The notes below the pieces were generated by a model. The model did no database searches and was not told the DNA's origin. It saw only the letters and a program-made list of their open reading frames with translations. A program made the position numbers and the translations under genes. Positions 44,463 through 52,392 of a DNA stretch of 64,000 bases are shown in pieces. Positions within the stretch are counted from its first letter, which is position 1. Each line of letters opens with the position of its first letter. The stretch is from JAGVSR01 sp963778225 (GTDB taxonomy: Bacteria > Pseudomonadota > Alphaproteobacteria > Rhizobiales > Hyphomicrobiaceae). Location of the stretch: NCBI GenBank assembly GCA_963778225.1, contig CAVZTR010000012.1, positions 434,001-498,000 of the forward strand, in the 5' to 3' direction.

Positions 44463-45056
44463 ATGCTGCGCTCGCTGGCTCTCAAGGCTTTTTCCATGAC
44501 CCTCCTCGCCACCACCGCTTCCGCTGTTACCGCCACAGAGGCCGAACAGCAGGGGAGCGCCTACGACTTTTCCTTCACGTCGATCGACGGCAAGCCGATG
44601 CCGCTCTCGGCCTACAAGGGCAAGACCCTGCTCGTCGTGAACACGGCATCGTTCTGCGGGTTTACTCAGCAGTACAAGGGCTTACAGGCGCTCTACGAAA
44701 AGTATGAGGCGAAGGGCTTCGTGGTGGTCGGCGTACCGTCGAATGATTTTGGCGGACAGGAGCCGGGCTCGACTAAGGAGATCAAGGATTTCTGCGAGGG
44801 CGCATTCGGCATCACCTTTCCGCTGACGGAGAAGGTGCCGGTGACCGGCGCATCAGCGCATCCGTTCTACAAGTGGGTCGTCGAGACGCTCGGAGCGAAG
44901 TCGGCGCCCGGCTGGAACTTCCACAAGTACCTCGTTGCGCGTGATGGCCGCGTCGTGAAGTCCTTCTACTCGGGCTACGCGCCCGACTCTCAGGAACTGG
45001 TGGCCGCCGTCGAAGAAGAACTGGCGAAGGCTCCGGCTGAGACCGCGACGCAGTAA
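44463..45056 (+). CDS. Glutathione peroxidase, exported form
   Basis: A 197-residue thiol peroxidase. Residues 1-23 look like a signal peptide, so it should act in the periplasm. The catalytic set is Cys65 in NTASFCGFTQQ, Gln99 in GGQEPG, and Trp151-Asn152 in PGWNFHKYLV. It is a cysteine rather than selenocysteine enzyme, and such bacterial forms usually use thioredoxin-like donors. It ends in a strong terminator shared by position with the convergent membrane gene. Confidence 0.93.
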   Translation: MLRSLALKAFSMTLLATTASAVTATEAEQQGSAYDFSFTSIDGKPMPLSAYKGKTLLVVNTASFCGFTQQYKGLQALYEKYEAKGFVVVGVPSNDFGGQEPGSTKEIKDFCEGAFGITFPLTEKVPVTGASAHPFYKWVVETLGAKSAPGWNFHKYLVARDGRVVKSFYSGYAPDSQELVAAVEEELAKAPAETATQ

Positions 45057-45070
45057 TGGGCTGTCCGAGA

Positions 45071-45096
45071 GCCGCGCCTCAGGGCGCGGCCTTTTT
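45071..45096 (+). terminator. Terminator after glutathione peroxidase gene
   Basis: An 8-bp GC stem GCCGCGCC / GGCGCGGC with loop TCAG, followed by CTTTTTCG. The loop contains the stop codon of the convergent minus-strand gene. Confidence 0.88.
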
Positions 45097-45381
45097 CGCC
45101 GGAAAAATGAAGTATCCGACGAGGGCCCAGACGAGGCCAGACGCGAAGCCGACGAGCAGCATGCCGGCTTCACCGCCGAGCGCGTGGATGCTGAAGATCC
45201 CGACGGTTGCCGCGAGCCAGTAGAGCAGGAAGCCCGCGAAGGCGCCCGCGAACGCGGCGACAGGGATCTTCTGCCACTGGTCAGCCGTCCGGCCCATCAG
45301 AAAGGCAACGAGGATCGTAACCGGATTGAGCGCACCGAGCAGAACCACGGTCTGCGGATCGAACGGGTTGATGTCGATCAC
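45079..45381 (-). CDS. Hypothetical three-pass membrane protein
   Basis: A 100-residue protein starting at GTG, which overlaps the chorismate mutase stop codon by 4 bases (GTGA), so the two are coupled. Three hydrophobic segments are visible: TVVLLGALNPVTILVAFLMG, IPVAAFAGAFAGFLLYWLAA and AGMLLVGFASGLVWALVGYF. The family is conserved in alphaproteobacteria as far as I recall, with no known function. Why it is coupled with chorismate mutase is unclear. Confidence 0.78.
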   Translation of the reverse strand: MIDINPFDPQTVVLLGALNPVTILVAFLMGRTADQWQKIPVAAFAGAFAGFLLYWLAATVGIFSIHALGGEAGMLLVGFASGLVWALVGYFIFPAKKAAP

Positions 45382-45707
45382 GCGCCTTTGCCTCCGTTGC
45401 CTTCCGTCTGCTTGCGCAGGTTCTCTTCCTCGTACTGGATGAACCAGCCGATCATCTGCCGCCACAGAGCTTCGCACAAATCAGGCGAGACGCCCTTCTC
45501 GGTCGCCTGCAAGCGAACCTTGTCGATGACCTGCTGGATGCGCCAGGGCACGACGGCGCCTTCGGCCGATTTCAGCTTCAGTTGCCAGGCGCGATCGACA
45601 TAGCCGAAACGCTCGGCGATGAGGTCGACAAGTTCGCGATCAATGCGGTCGATTTCGTCACGGACGTGGCTCATGTCCGCGCATTCCCAGGGGCGTTTCG
45701 GATCCAT
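45378..45707 (-). CDS. Chorismate mutase, AroQ type
   Basis: A 109-residue all-helical enzyme that converts chorismate to prephenate for phenylalanine and tyrosine synthesis. Seen: VRDEIDRIDRELVDLIAERF with the catalytic Arg near the N-terminus, LKLKSAEGAVVPWRIQQVID, and LCEALWRQMIGWFIQYEEENL. No prephenate dehydratase domain is fused. It begins 3 bases after the gatA stop codon and overlaps the next gene, so gatA, this gene and the membrane gene probably form one transcript. Confidence 0.93.
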   Translation of the reverse strand: MDPKRPWECADMSHVRDEIDRIDRELVDLIAERFGYVDRAWQLKLKSAEGAVVPWRIQQVIDKVRLQATEKGVSPDLCEALWRQMIGWFIQYEEENLRKQTEGNGGKGA

Positions 45708-45709
45708 CT

Positions 45710-47221
45710 TCAGCGCCCCTTCGATGCGGAGTGCCACCACGGCTGCGGAGGCGTAAAGCGACCGGCGGCGTCCTCGATGACTTTGCCGGCGCGGAACAGC
45801 GTGCCTTCGTCGAACGGCTTGCCGATGAACTGCAAGCCGAGCGGCGTGCCTTCGGACGAGAGGCCCGCTGGGACAGACATGCCGGGGAGACCAGCCATGT
45901 TGACGGTGACGGTGAAGATATCTTCCAGGTACATGGCGAGCGGGTCACCCGTCTTTTCGCCGAAGGCGAAGGCAGGCGACGGGGTTGTCGGCGTCAGGAC
46001 CACATCGACCGTGTTCCATGCTTCATCGAAGTCGCGCTTGATAAGCGTGCGCACCTTCTGGGCCTTGAGATAGTAGGCATCATAGTAGCCGGCGGAGAGA
46101 ACGTAGGTGCCGATGAGCACGCGGCGTCGGACTTCCTTGCCGAAGCCTGCCGCGCGGGTTTGCGAATACATATCAATGACGTCCTTGCCGGGGACACGCA
46201 GGCCGTAGCGGACGCCATCATAGCGGGCAAGGTTGGACGAGGCTTCGGCAGGAGCGACGATGTAGTAGGCCGGCAGGGCGTACTTCGTATGCGGCAGAGA
46301 GATCTCGTGGATCGAGGCGCCGGCATCCTTCAGCCACTGGATACCCTGCTGCCAGAGAGCCTCGATCTCTTTCGACATGCCCTCGACGCGATATTCCTTC
46401 GGCACGCCGACGCGCAGGCCCTTTACGCCTTCGCGCATCTGGGCGGCGTAGTCGGGAACGGGGGCATCGACGCAGGTGGAATCCTTGGGATCGTAACCAG
46501 CCATGGCGCCGAGCATGAGGGCCGCGTCTTCCACCGTTTTGGCAATGGGGCCCGCCTGATCGAGCGACGAGGCGAAGGCGACAATCCCCCAGCGCGAGCA
46601 GCGGCCATAGGTGGGCTTGATGCCGACGGTGCCGGTCAGCGCTGCAGGCTGGCGGATCGAGCCGCCGGTGTCGGTGGCGGTGGCGCCGAGACACAGACCT
46701 GCTGCGACAGCGGCGGATGAGCCGCCTGACGAGCCACCTGGGACGAGCTTCGCGTCCGTGAGCGTGCCGTTCTTGTCCTTGCGGCGCCAGGGCGAGACGA
46801 CGGGGCCGAAAGCGCTGGTCTCGTTCGACGAGCCCATGGCGAATTCGTCGTTGTTGAGTTTGCCGAGCATGACGGCACCGGCGTTCCAGAGATTGGCGCC
46901 GACGGTGGATTCATAGGTCGGCACGAAGTTGCCGAGGATATTCGAGCAGGCTGTCGTGCGGACGCCGTTGGTGCAGAAGAGATCCTTGTGGCCGAGCGGA
47001 ATGCCTTCGAGCGGGCGCGCGTCGCCTTTGGCGAGGCGGGCGTCGGAGGCTTTGGCCTGCGCCAGGGCATGCTCGGGCGTCGGCAGCACATAGGCATTAA
47101 GTGCGCCGTTGCCGGTCTCGATGGCCTTGATGAAAGCTTCGGTCAGTTCGGTCGCCGTGAACGACTTTTTCTTCAGCCCGTCGCGGGCTTCGGTCAGCGT
47201 CAGCGTTGTCAGATCCGTCAA
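45710..47221 (-). CDS. gatA: Asp-tRNA(Asn)/Glu-tRNA(Gln) amidotransferase subunit A
   Basis: A 503-residue amidase subunit that releases ammonia from glutamine for transamidation of mischarged tRNAs. The Lys-Ser-Ser triad is seen in IPLGHKDLFCTNGVRTTACS, PGGSSGGSSAAVAAG, and ATDTGGSIRQPAALTG. The C-terminal RRRVLIGTYVLSAGYYDAYY and DVVLTPTTPSPAFAFGEK are typical. gatC lies upstream on the same strand with a secreted-protein gene inserted between; gatB is not in the window. Confidence 0.97.
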   Translation of the reverse strand: MTDLTTLTLTEARDGLKKKSFTATELTEAFIKAIETGNGALNAYVLPTPEHALAQAKASDARLAKGDARPLEGIPLGHKDLFCTNGVRTTACSNILGNFVPTYESTVGANLWNAGAVMLGKLNNDEFAMGSSNETSAFGPVVSPWRRKDKNGTLTDAKLVPGGSSGGSSAAVAAGLCLGATATDTGGSIRQPAALTGTVGIKPTYGRCSRWGIVAFASSLDQAGPIAKTVEDAALMLGAMAGYDPKDSTCVDAPVPDYAAQMREGVKGLRVGVPKEYRVEGMSKEIEALWQQGIQWLKDAGASIHEISLPHTKYALPAYYIVAPAEASSNLARYDGVRYGLRVPGKDVIDMYSQTRAAGFGKEVRRRVLIGTYVLSAGYYDAYYLKAQKVRTLIKRDFDEAWNTVDVVLTPTTPSPAFAFGEKTGDPLAMYLEDIFTVTVNMAGLPGMSVPAGLSSEGTPLGLQFIGKPFDEGTLFRAGKVIEDAAGRFTPPQPWWHSASKGR

Positions 47222-47225
47222 AGCG

Positions 47226-47645
47226 CTAGTTTCCTTTTCCGCTGCCGCACTTCACGTATTGATGCTTTTCGCCTTCGATCCAGACGGTGATGGCGCTGCC
47301 TGAAGGGTCGAGGTCGAAGGTGTTTGTCTCGGTCCATTCCTCAGGGCCTTCGATGCACTGCATCTTCGCCTCGTAGGAGCGGCCTTTTTCCTTTTCTGTA
47401 ATCGCTACGAAATTGCAGTTGCCCTCCCAGGAGCGAAAGCCATCGGCGGTGAAAGTTTCCGTCACCGTGTCGATGTTCTTCGGGCCTCCGGCTTCGATGG
47501 CTTCAACCTTTTTGCAGAGCCCTTCCTTGGCGAAGACGCCGGAGATGAAATCGGCGCGCACCTCGTTTTCGGCGGCTGACGGGTGAGACAGGAGAAGGAT
47601 GCCCGCGAGGGTCGAGACGAATGACAGCACGGAAAGTCTGAGCAT
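47226..47645 (-). CDS. Hypothetical secreted protein between gatC and gatA
   Basis: A 139-residue protein with a signal peptide (LRLSVLSFVSTLAGILLLSH, then PSAAEN). The mature part has four cysteines (KEGLCKKV, EGNCNFV, AKMQCIEG and VKCGSGKG), giving two possible disulfides, with sequence such as FTADGFRSWEGNCNFVAITE. No family recognised. It ends 4 bases before gatA and begins 22 bases after gatC, in the same direction, so it is translated in the gat message although its product should leave the cytoplasm. Confidence 0.78.
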   Translation of the reverse strand: MLRLSVLSFVSTLAGILLLSHPSAAENEVRADFISGVFAKEGLCKKVEAIEAGGPKNIDTVTETFTADGFRSWEGNCNFVAITEKEKGRSYEAKMQCIEGPEEWTETNTFDLDPSGSAITVWIEGEKHQYVKCGSGKGN

Positions 47646-47667
47646 GACTGACCTCAAGCGTTGATGG

Positions 47668-47955
47668 TTATTCGACGACCTTTGGAACAACGAAGAAATA
47701 GTCCTCGGTCTGGGGGGCGTTCTTGGTCACCTGATCGGGAATTTCGCCGTCGGTCACTTCGTCCTTGCGCTTGGGCAGCGCGATGGGGACGACACGGGTC
47801 ATGGGTTCGACGGACGACGTATCGACTTCATCCAGTTGCTCAACCCAATTCAGGATGCCGGACAGCTCCTTTTCGAGAGCCTTGGCCTCCTCGGCCGTCA
47901 CCTTGATGCGCGCGAGACGGGCAATGCGCTGGACCGTCGCTTCGTCGACCTGCAT
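47668..47955 (-). CDS. gatC: Asp-tRNA(Asn)/Glu-tRNA(Gln) amidotransferase subunit C
   Basis: A 95-residue stabilising subunit of GatCAB. Seen: VQRIARLARIKVTAEEAKAL, LSGILNWVEQLDEVDTSSVE, and the C-terminal FFVVPKVVE, all family hallmarks. The start was set at MQVDEATV; the frame is open for 16 more codons upstream. It heads the gat unit on the minus strand. Confidence 0.95.
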   Translation of the reverse strand: MQVDEATVQRIARLARIKVTAEEAKALEKELSGILNWVEQLDEVDTSSVEPMTRVVPIALPKRKDEVTDGEIPDQVTKNAPQTEDYFFVVPKVVE

Positions 47956-48106
47956 GGATGTCCCCTGGAAGTGGGCGCGCGGTGCCGCTAAGCGGCGGAT
48001 CACCCGGCCGGCGTTGTCTTAACGCCCTTTGCCGCGCGGGCGCAACCATGGCGCGGGGCGTCAGCTCAGGCTCGAGTTGCAGATAGCCATTTCCGGGGCT
48101 TCCGGA

Positions 48107-48796
48107 TCAGAACGTGAGCACCTCGCCGACTTTCGGGACGGTGACCGGATTTGGCTTCATCTCGGCGACGAACGCGTCGGCGTTGGGGGCGATGAGGCCG
48201 AACGTGCCGTAATGGCAGGGGATCACGGTTTGGAAATTGAAGAACTTGCGGCAGGCGAGAGCGGCCGTGCGGGCGCCCATGGTGAAGCGGTCGCCGATGG
48301 GCACGATGCCGATGTCGGGCTGGTGGATCTCGTTGATCAGCGCCATGCCGGGGAAGATGTCGGTATCGCCCATGTGGAGGACCTTCCGACCTTCCCGGGT
48401 GTCCAGAACGATGCCGCAGGGGTTGCCGAGATAGACGCCGCCTGACGACGAGGAATGCTTGGCATCGACGAAGGTGAGGCCGAAATCCTGCGCGCAGACG
48501 GTTCCGCCGGTATTCATCGGCTCGTACTTCTCGACGCCCTGGCCGGCCAGATGGACTGCGAGTTCATAGACGGCGAAGAGGGTGGCGCCGGTCTTCTTGC
48601 AGATTTCGGCGGTATCCCCGAGATGATCATCGTGGCCGTGGGTCAGCGCGACGTGCGTGACGCCGGCGGTGACCGTGTCCCAATCGAGCCCGGAGTTTTG
48701 GAATGTGGGGTTGCCCTTCAGAAACGGATCGAGGAGCACCACGCTGCTGCCGGTCTCGATGCGGAAGGCCGAATGTCCGAGCCAGGTGAGTTTCAT
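48107..48796 (-). CDS. UPF0173 metal-dependent hydrolase (metallo-beta-lactamase fold)
   Basis: A 229-residue MBL-fold protein. Seen: LTWLGHSAFRIET, the metal motif THGHDDHLGD, HMGDTDIFPGMALI and a last His in VIPCHYGTFG, matching the UPF0173 family of uncharacterised hydrolases. The start was set at MKLTWLGH, which has CTGGAG upstream. The leader just before this ribosome binding site carries two copies of a short hairpin repeat, an unusual position. Confidence 0.92.
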   Translation of the reverse strand: MKLTWLGHSAFRIETGSSVVLLDPFLKGNPTFQNSGLDWDTVTAGVTHVALTHGHDDHLGDTAEICKKTGATLFAVYELAVHLAGQGVEKYEPMNTGGTVCAQDFGLTFVDAKHSSSSGGVYLGNPCGIVLDTREGRKVLHMGDTDIFPGMALINEIHQPDIGIVPIGDRFTMGARTAALACRKFFNFQTVIPCHYGTFGLIAPNADAFVAEMKPNPVTVPKVGEVLTF

Positions 48797-48814
48797 GCAG
48801 TTTCTCCAGAATGG

Positions 48815-48877
48815 CCCACACTGCGCAGGCGCGTGTGGGGGGTACTCGATGGCCCACACTGCGCAGGCGCGTGTGGG
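48815..48877. repeat. Tandem hairpin repeat, two copies (arm type CCCACAC)
   Basis: Two 25-base palindromes 38 bases apart (48815-48839 and 48853-48877): arms CCCACAC / GTGTGGG with an 11-base core TGCGCAGGCGC. Flanks GG before and GG after also match. The core differs from the GAC...CCGGCC repeats, so this may be a separate family. Both copies lie between the divergent UPF0173 and ruvX genes, the first only 19 bases from the UPF0173 start, in its 5' leader. Confidence 0.88.
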
Positions 48878-48958
48878 GCTATTCGTTTGAGCAGAGACTT
48901 CGGGAACGGCTTTCTATAAAGAGCGGATCGCAGCTTTCAACCCGCTCTGGACACCTTC

Positions 48959-49459
48959 GTGACCGCAGATGAATCCGACAAGCCTGTGACCGGCACGACG
49001 TTCCAGGACGTCGTGGCGTTTTTTGCCGTGCTGCCGCCGGGGCAGCGCCTGATCGGCATCGACGCAGGGACGAAAACGCTCGGGCTTGCGCTCTCAGACG
49101 TGAACCGGGGCATTGCTTCACCGCTGGAGACGATCAAGAAGACAAAGTTCACGGCGGACGCGGCGCGGCTGTTGGAGATCTGCGCGGAACACAAGATCGC
49201 GGGGCTCGTGCTCGGGCTGCCGATCAATCTCGACGGCACCGAGGGTCCGCGCGCGCAGTCAACGCGGGCCTTGGCGCGCAACCTCAACAAGCTGTCGCCG
49301 CTGCCGATCCTCTTGTGGGACGAACGGCTGACGACGGCTGAAGCGGAGCGGATGCTGATTTCGGCCGATCAGACGCGCAAGCGGCGGGCGGAAGTGATCG
49401 ACAAGCTCGCGGCAACCATCATTCTGCAAAACGCACTCGACCGGATGCGCGGGCGATAA
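48959..49459 (+). CDS. ruvX: Holliday junction resolvase-like / pre-16S rRNA nuclease YqgF
   Basis: A 166-residue RNase H-fold protein. The first acidic motif is RLIGIDAGTKTLGLALSD, followed by GLVLGLPINLDGTEGPR and LLWDERLTTAEAERML, then the last Asp in AEVIDKLAATIILQ. Family members finish the 5' end of 16S rRNA, and a recombination role was also proposed. It begins with GTG; no ATG fits the conserved region. An N-terminal extension of about 28 residues precedes the domain. Confidence 0.93.
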   Translation: MTADESDKPVTGTTFQDVVAFFAVLPPGQRLIGIDAGTKTLGLALSDVNRGIASPLETIKKTKFTADAARLLEICAEHKIAGLVLGLPINLDGTEGPRAQSTRALARNLNKLSPLPILLWDERLTTAEAERMLISADQTRKRRAEVIDKLAATIILQNALDRMRGR

Positions 49460-49462
49460 CGC

Positions 49463-50992
49463 TCACGCGGCGACGAGTGGGAAGACGACGCCGATGGCCC
49501 AGGCGATCGCAATGGCGTTGGCGAGGCCGGCGACGAGGGGCGAGTGCGTGCGTGCGTACACCCATCGACTGATCAATCCGAAGAAGACGAAAAACAGCAC
49601 GATCAGCGGCACGATGATGATGAGGAAGAAGAGGCGCTCGAAGTCGAGGGCGACGGCGATGGCGAGTGAGGTGATGAAGGCGACCTTGGAGGCGAAGTAG
49701 GCGCCGCGGCCGGCGCCTTCGCCGCGCGTCAGCCATTCGTCGGCGACGAAATAGATGAGCGTTCCGGCGGACATAGCGAGGATGAGCGGCAGGCGCGCAG
49801 CCGTGGGCACGAAGTTCGTGAACTCGGCATGGATCGGCCAGACGACGCCGATGGCGTAAAGGGCGAGGAGGATTGCCGTCGCGAGCGCGACTTTTGCGGC
49901 GGCTGCGGAGATCTCGCTGCGGTCAGGAAGGCCTTTGCCCGTCCACCAGAGGCAGGCGGCGGTGAGAAGGCCGTACATGGCGAAGTGGCAGGCGAGATAG
50001 TCGCCGACGAGGACGGGCAGGAATTGCGTCGGTAGCGGTCGCAAGATGAGCGGCGTGAGGATTGCCGGCAGGACGATCGGGAGCCAAAGATCCTTCCACG
50101 CCAGACCGGCGCCGGCGCGTATCGGCGAGACGATGGGCAGGAAGCCGGTCAGCGGCTTTGCGAGCAGCGCGATGCCGATGAAGAGAAGGGCGATCCAGAT
50201 GCCGCGCTCTGCGACTTCGATTTTGCTTGCGCACCTGAGGCCGAAGGTCTGGTCGAGCCAACGCTGCGCTTCGCGGAGACTTTCGGGCCGGTAGAGCACG
50301 CCAACGTGCTCGGCGTAGCTGCTGAAATAGGCGCGACGGGCTGTGCCTTTTGCGATGTCGCCGTAGGTGACGCCGGGCTTGGCTTCTTCGGGCGCCGACA
50401 CGAGACTGGTCACACGCAAGGCTTCCGTCTTCAGCATGCCTTCCCAGTCGCCGACGACGATCAGCAGGTTTTTCGGCGTGTCGCGTGTGACGGCGGGGGA
50501 GAACATCGAAATGGCGATCGTCGCCGCCACGTCGGGGTTCTGGGCTGCGGTGCGCACGATAATGTCGGAGGCCATCGAATGGCCGAGAAGCGCGACACGG
50601 CCATCGCCGATCGTGCGAGCGTAAGCGAGCACCTCTTCCGTCTCGGAGACAAGCGTCCGGGTGGCGCCATCTTCGCGCGTGATGTTGCCGCTGAGGGGTT
50701 TGGGATTGCGGCCGTGGCCCGCGTAGTCGAACGTGATCGCCGTCAGACCATTGCGCGCGATGGTGTAGGCGAACGAAGCCATCAACGGCTCGGAACCGGC
50801 GAAACCGTGCGCGATGACGACGACCGGCGTCTTTTCCGTCCCTGGCATTCTATAGACGGTCGCCGGGATGTGGCCGATTGTGACGGCTTCCTCAATGATA
50901 CCGTCGCGGGCGACGTGAAGCTTCCAAGATGCGAAGGCGACCGCAAGTGCGCCGATGATGGCGAGGCCAAGCGTCGTCATGCGTTGCGGCAT
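49463..50992 (-). CDS. Alpha/beta hydrolase with C-terminal membrane domain
   Basis: A 509-residue protein. After one N-terminal hydrophobic anchor (LGLAIIGALAVAFASW), residues 45-255 are an alpha/beta hydrolase with VVVIAHGFAGSEPLMASFAY, TFDYAGHGRNPKPLSG and the nucleophile in ALLGHSMASDI. Residues 270-509 hold about seven hydrophobic segments (GIWIALLFIGIALLAKPLTG, LPIVLPAILTPLILRPL, LFFLIIIVPLIVLFFVFFGL). Such fusions are annotated only as hydrolases; the lipid-like setting is an inference. The ATG at 50992 lies 8 bases after the previous gene's stop, so both are in one message. Confidence 0.85.
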   Translation of the reverse strand: MPQRMTTLGLAIIGALAVAFASWKLHVARDGIIEEAVTIGHIPATVYRMPGTEKTPVVVIAHGFAGSEPLMASFAYTIARNGLTAITFDYAGHGRNPKPLSGNITREDGATRTLVSETEEVLAYARTIGDGRVALLGHSMASDIIVRTAAQNPDVAATIAISMFSPAVTRDTPKNLLIVVGDWEGMLKTEALRVTSLVSAPEEAKPGVTYGDIAKGTARRAYFSSYAEHVGVLYRPESLREAQRWLDQTFGLRCASKIEVAERGIWIALLFIGIALLAKPLTGFLPIVSPIRAGAGLAWKDLWLPIVLPAILTPLILRPLPTQFLPVLVGDYLACHFAMYGLLTAACLWWTGKGLPDRSEISAAAAKVALATAILLALYAIGVVWPIHAEFTNFVPTAARLPLILAMSAGTLIYFVADEWLTRGEGAGRGAYFASKVAFITSLAIAVALDFERLFFLIIIVPLIVLFFVFFGLISRWVYARTHSPLVAGLANAIAIAWAIGVVFPLVAA

Positions 50993-51000
50993 CTGAGGTC

Positions 51001-52257
51001 TCAAGTGTCAGCACCCGGCCGGGGCAATTCGTCGGGCGTGGGTTTGAGACCGTAAGGCTCAACCAGCGCCCAGACGTGGGGCGGGACCATGTGGCGGATG
51101 CGGCGCGGCATGGCGCGGCGCAGGTGGACGACCGTTTCGCAAGCTTTCATCTCGAGCCGGGAACGTGCGAATTCGAGGCCGCGCGGACCGATCCTCGGCA
51201 TGAGCCAGCCGACGATGGGGCGCAGCCAATCGGGCATCGACCGCAGCGGCAGACCACCGGCTGCGCGTTCGGTGTTGGCGAGGAAGCCGGCCACCGCGCT
51301 CTTGCGCTTGCCGGCGCTGCCGGGTTCGGAGAGGCGGACGTCTTCGCCAAGCAGATCAAGCAATTCTTCGCCGCGTTCGTTGCGGATCAGGAGCCATTGC
51401 TCACCTTCGCCGCCCATGTAGCCGACCGTGATGTCGGCCAGCACATTGGTGTAGTCGACGCAGGTGCGGCAGGTGAGCGGGAAGAAATCGGATGGGAGCT
51501 TGGAAATCGGAAGCTTGAGGAACGGGATTTCTTTTTTGCTGCCGTCGGTGAAGCGCAACTCGACGTAATAGTCGGCGCGGAACTCAAGATAGGTGATCGT
51601 CTTGGGGTCGTCGGCGAGGAGATCGAGAAAGGTATGGAAGTTCTCGGTGGTCGTGTTGTCCGAGCAGGGCGTGCCGATGACGTAGAGGCGGTCGAGGCCC
51701 AAGTCCTGTTCGATCGCGCGCAGGGCATAGACCTGGCAGGGGATGCCGATGACGGCGATGCGCTTGTAGCCGCGGTCGCGGACGGGTTCGAGGAGGGCGA
51801 GCAGCGGTGCGTAGCCCATCCGCATGCCGCGAGCCCGCGACATGCCTTCGGCGGCGGTGATGATCACGGGCATCGGCTTCCAGCTGTCCGCCGGATCGGG
51901 GGCCATGGTGAGGACGGCTTCGACCGCGCCGGTCTCCAGCAGGCGCTCGGCGATGCGGGTCGTGATGCCGGTCCACTGCGCGCCGGGTGCAGGTTGGCGG
52001 AGTGATGCGCGGGCCATGCGACGGAAGGGGCCGAAAAAGATCTCGTCTGGGCGCGCAGGATCGCGCGGGCGGCCATGGACGCGGGCCTCCATCGCGGGAT
52101 AGTCGGGCTTGATGAATTGGCAGGCGCGGCCGCAGCGCTTGGCATCTTCGGTGCGCGAGAGGCCACAGTCGGTGCACATGTCGCGCGGGGCAGGCGGCGC
52201 CAGGGATGGCGCCCAGACGATTGGATTGGCGCCAATCGCGCTGTCGTCCTGGTCCAT
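51001..52257 (-). CDS. FrhB/BciB-like iron-sulfur flavoprotein reductase
   Basis: A 418-residue protein of the coenzyme F420 hydrogenase beta-subunit superfamily. An N-terminal ferredoxin-like Cys set is seen: Cys28, Cys31, Cys42 and Cys46 in CTDCGL...RCGRACQFI. The FrhB N and C domains follow with GYKRIAVIGIPCQVYALRAI, VIGTPCSDNTTTENFHTFLD, FRADYYVELRFTDGSKKEIP and FFPLTCRTCVDYTNVLADIT. This layout matches BciB (8-vinyl reductase of chlorophyll precursors) and plant 7-hydroxymethyl chlorophyll a reductase, ferredoxin-dependent. No pigment gene is in the window, so the substrate may be another conjugated compound. Confidence 0.85.
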   Translation of the reverse strand: MDQDDSAIGANPIVWAPSLAPPAPRDMCTDCGLSRTEDAKRCGRACQFIKPDYPAMEARVHGRPRDPARPDEIFFGPFRRMARASLRQPAPGAQWTGITTRIAERLLETGAVEAVLTMAPDPADSWKPMPVIITAAEGMSRARGMRMGYAPLLALLEPVRDRGYKRIAVIGIPCQVYALRAIEQDLGLDRLYVIGTPCSDNTTTENFHTFLDLLADDPKTITYLEFRADYYVELRFTDGSKKEIPFLKLPISKLPSDFFPLTCRTCVDYTNVLADITVGYMGGEGEQWLLIRNERGEELLDLLGEDVRLSEPGSAGKRKSAVAGFLANTERAAGGLPLRSMPDWLRPIVGWLMPRIGPRGLEFARSRLEMKACETVVHLRRAMPRRIRHMVPPHVWALVEPYGLKPTPDELPRPGADT

Positions 52258-52335
52258 CGGCTTGGCTGTTCCCTGATCGCTCGTTTCGTCGGGCGATCCT
52301 AGAATGTGTCAAGGCGTATGGACAGCCCCAATAGA

Positions 52336-52364
52336 ACAGCGCTCGCCAGAAGGGCGAGCGCTGT
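52336..52364 (-). terminator. Strong hairpin downstream of the large L,D-transpeptidase gene
   Basis: A perfect 12-bp stem ACAGCGCTCGCC / GGCGAGCGCTGT with a 5-base loop. On the minus strand it lies 28 bases after the transpeptidase stop and is followed by TCTATT, a weak U-tract. It probably ends that message, perhaps with help from Rho. Confidence 0.7.
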
Positions 52365-52392
52365 AGGGAAGAAAAGGCCAGGCGACGAGGCC

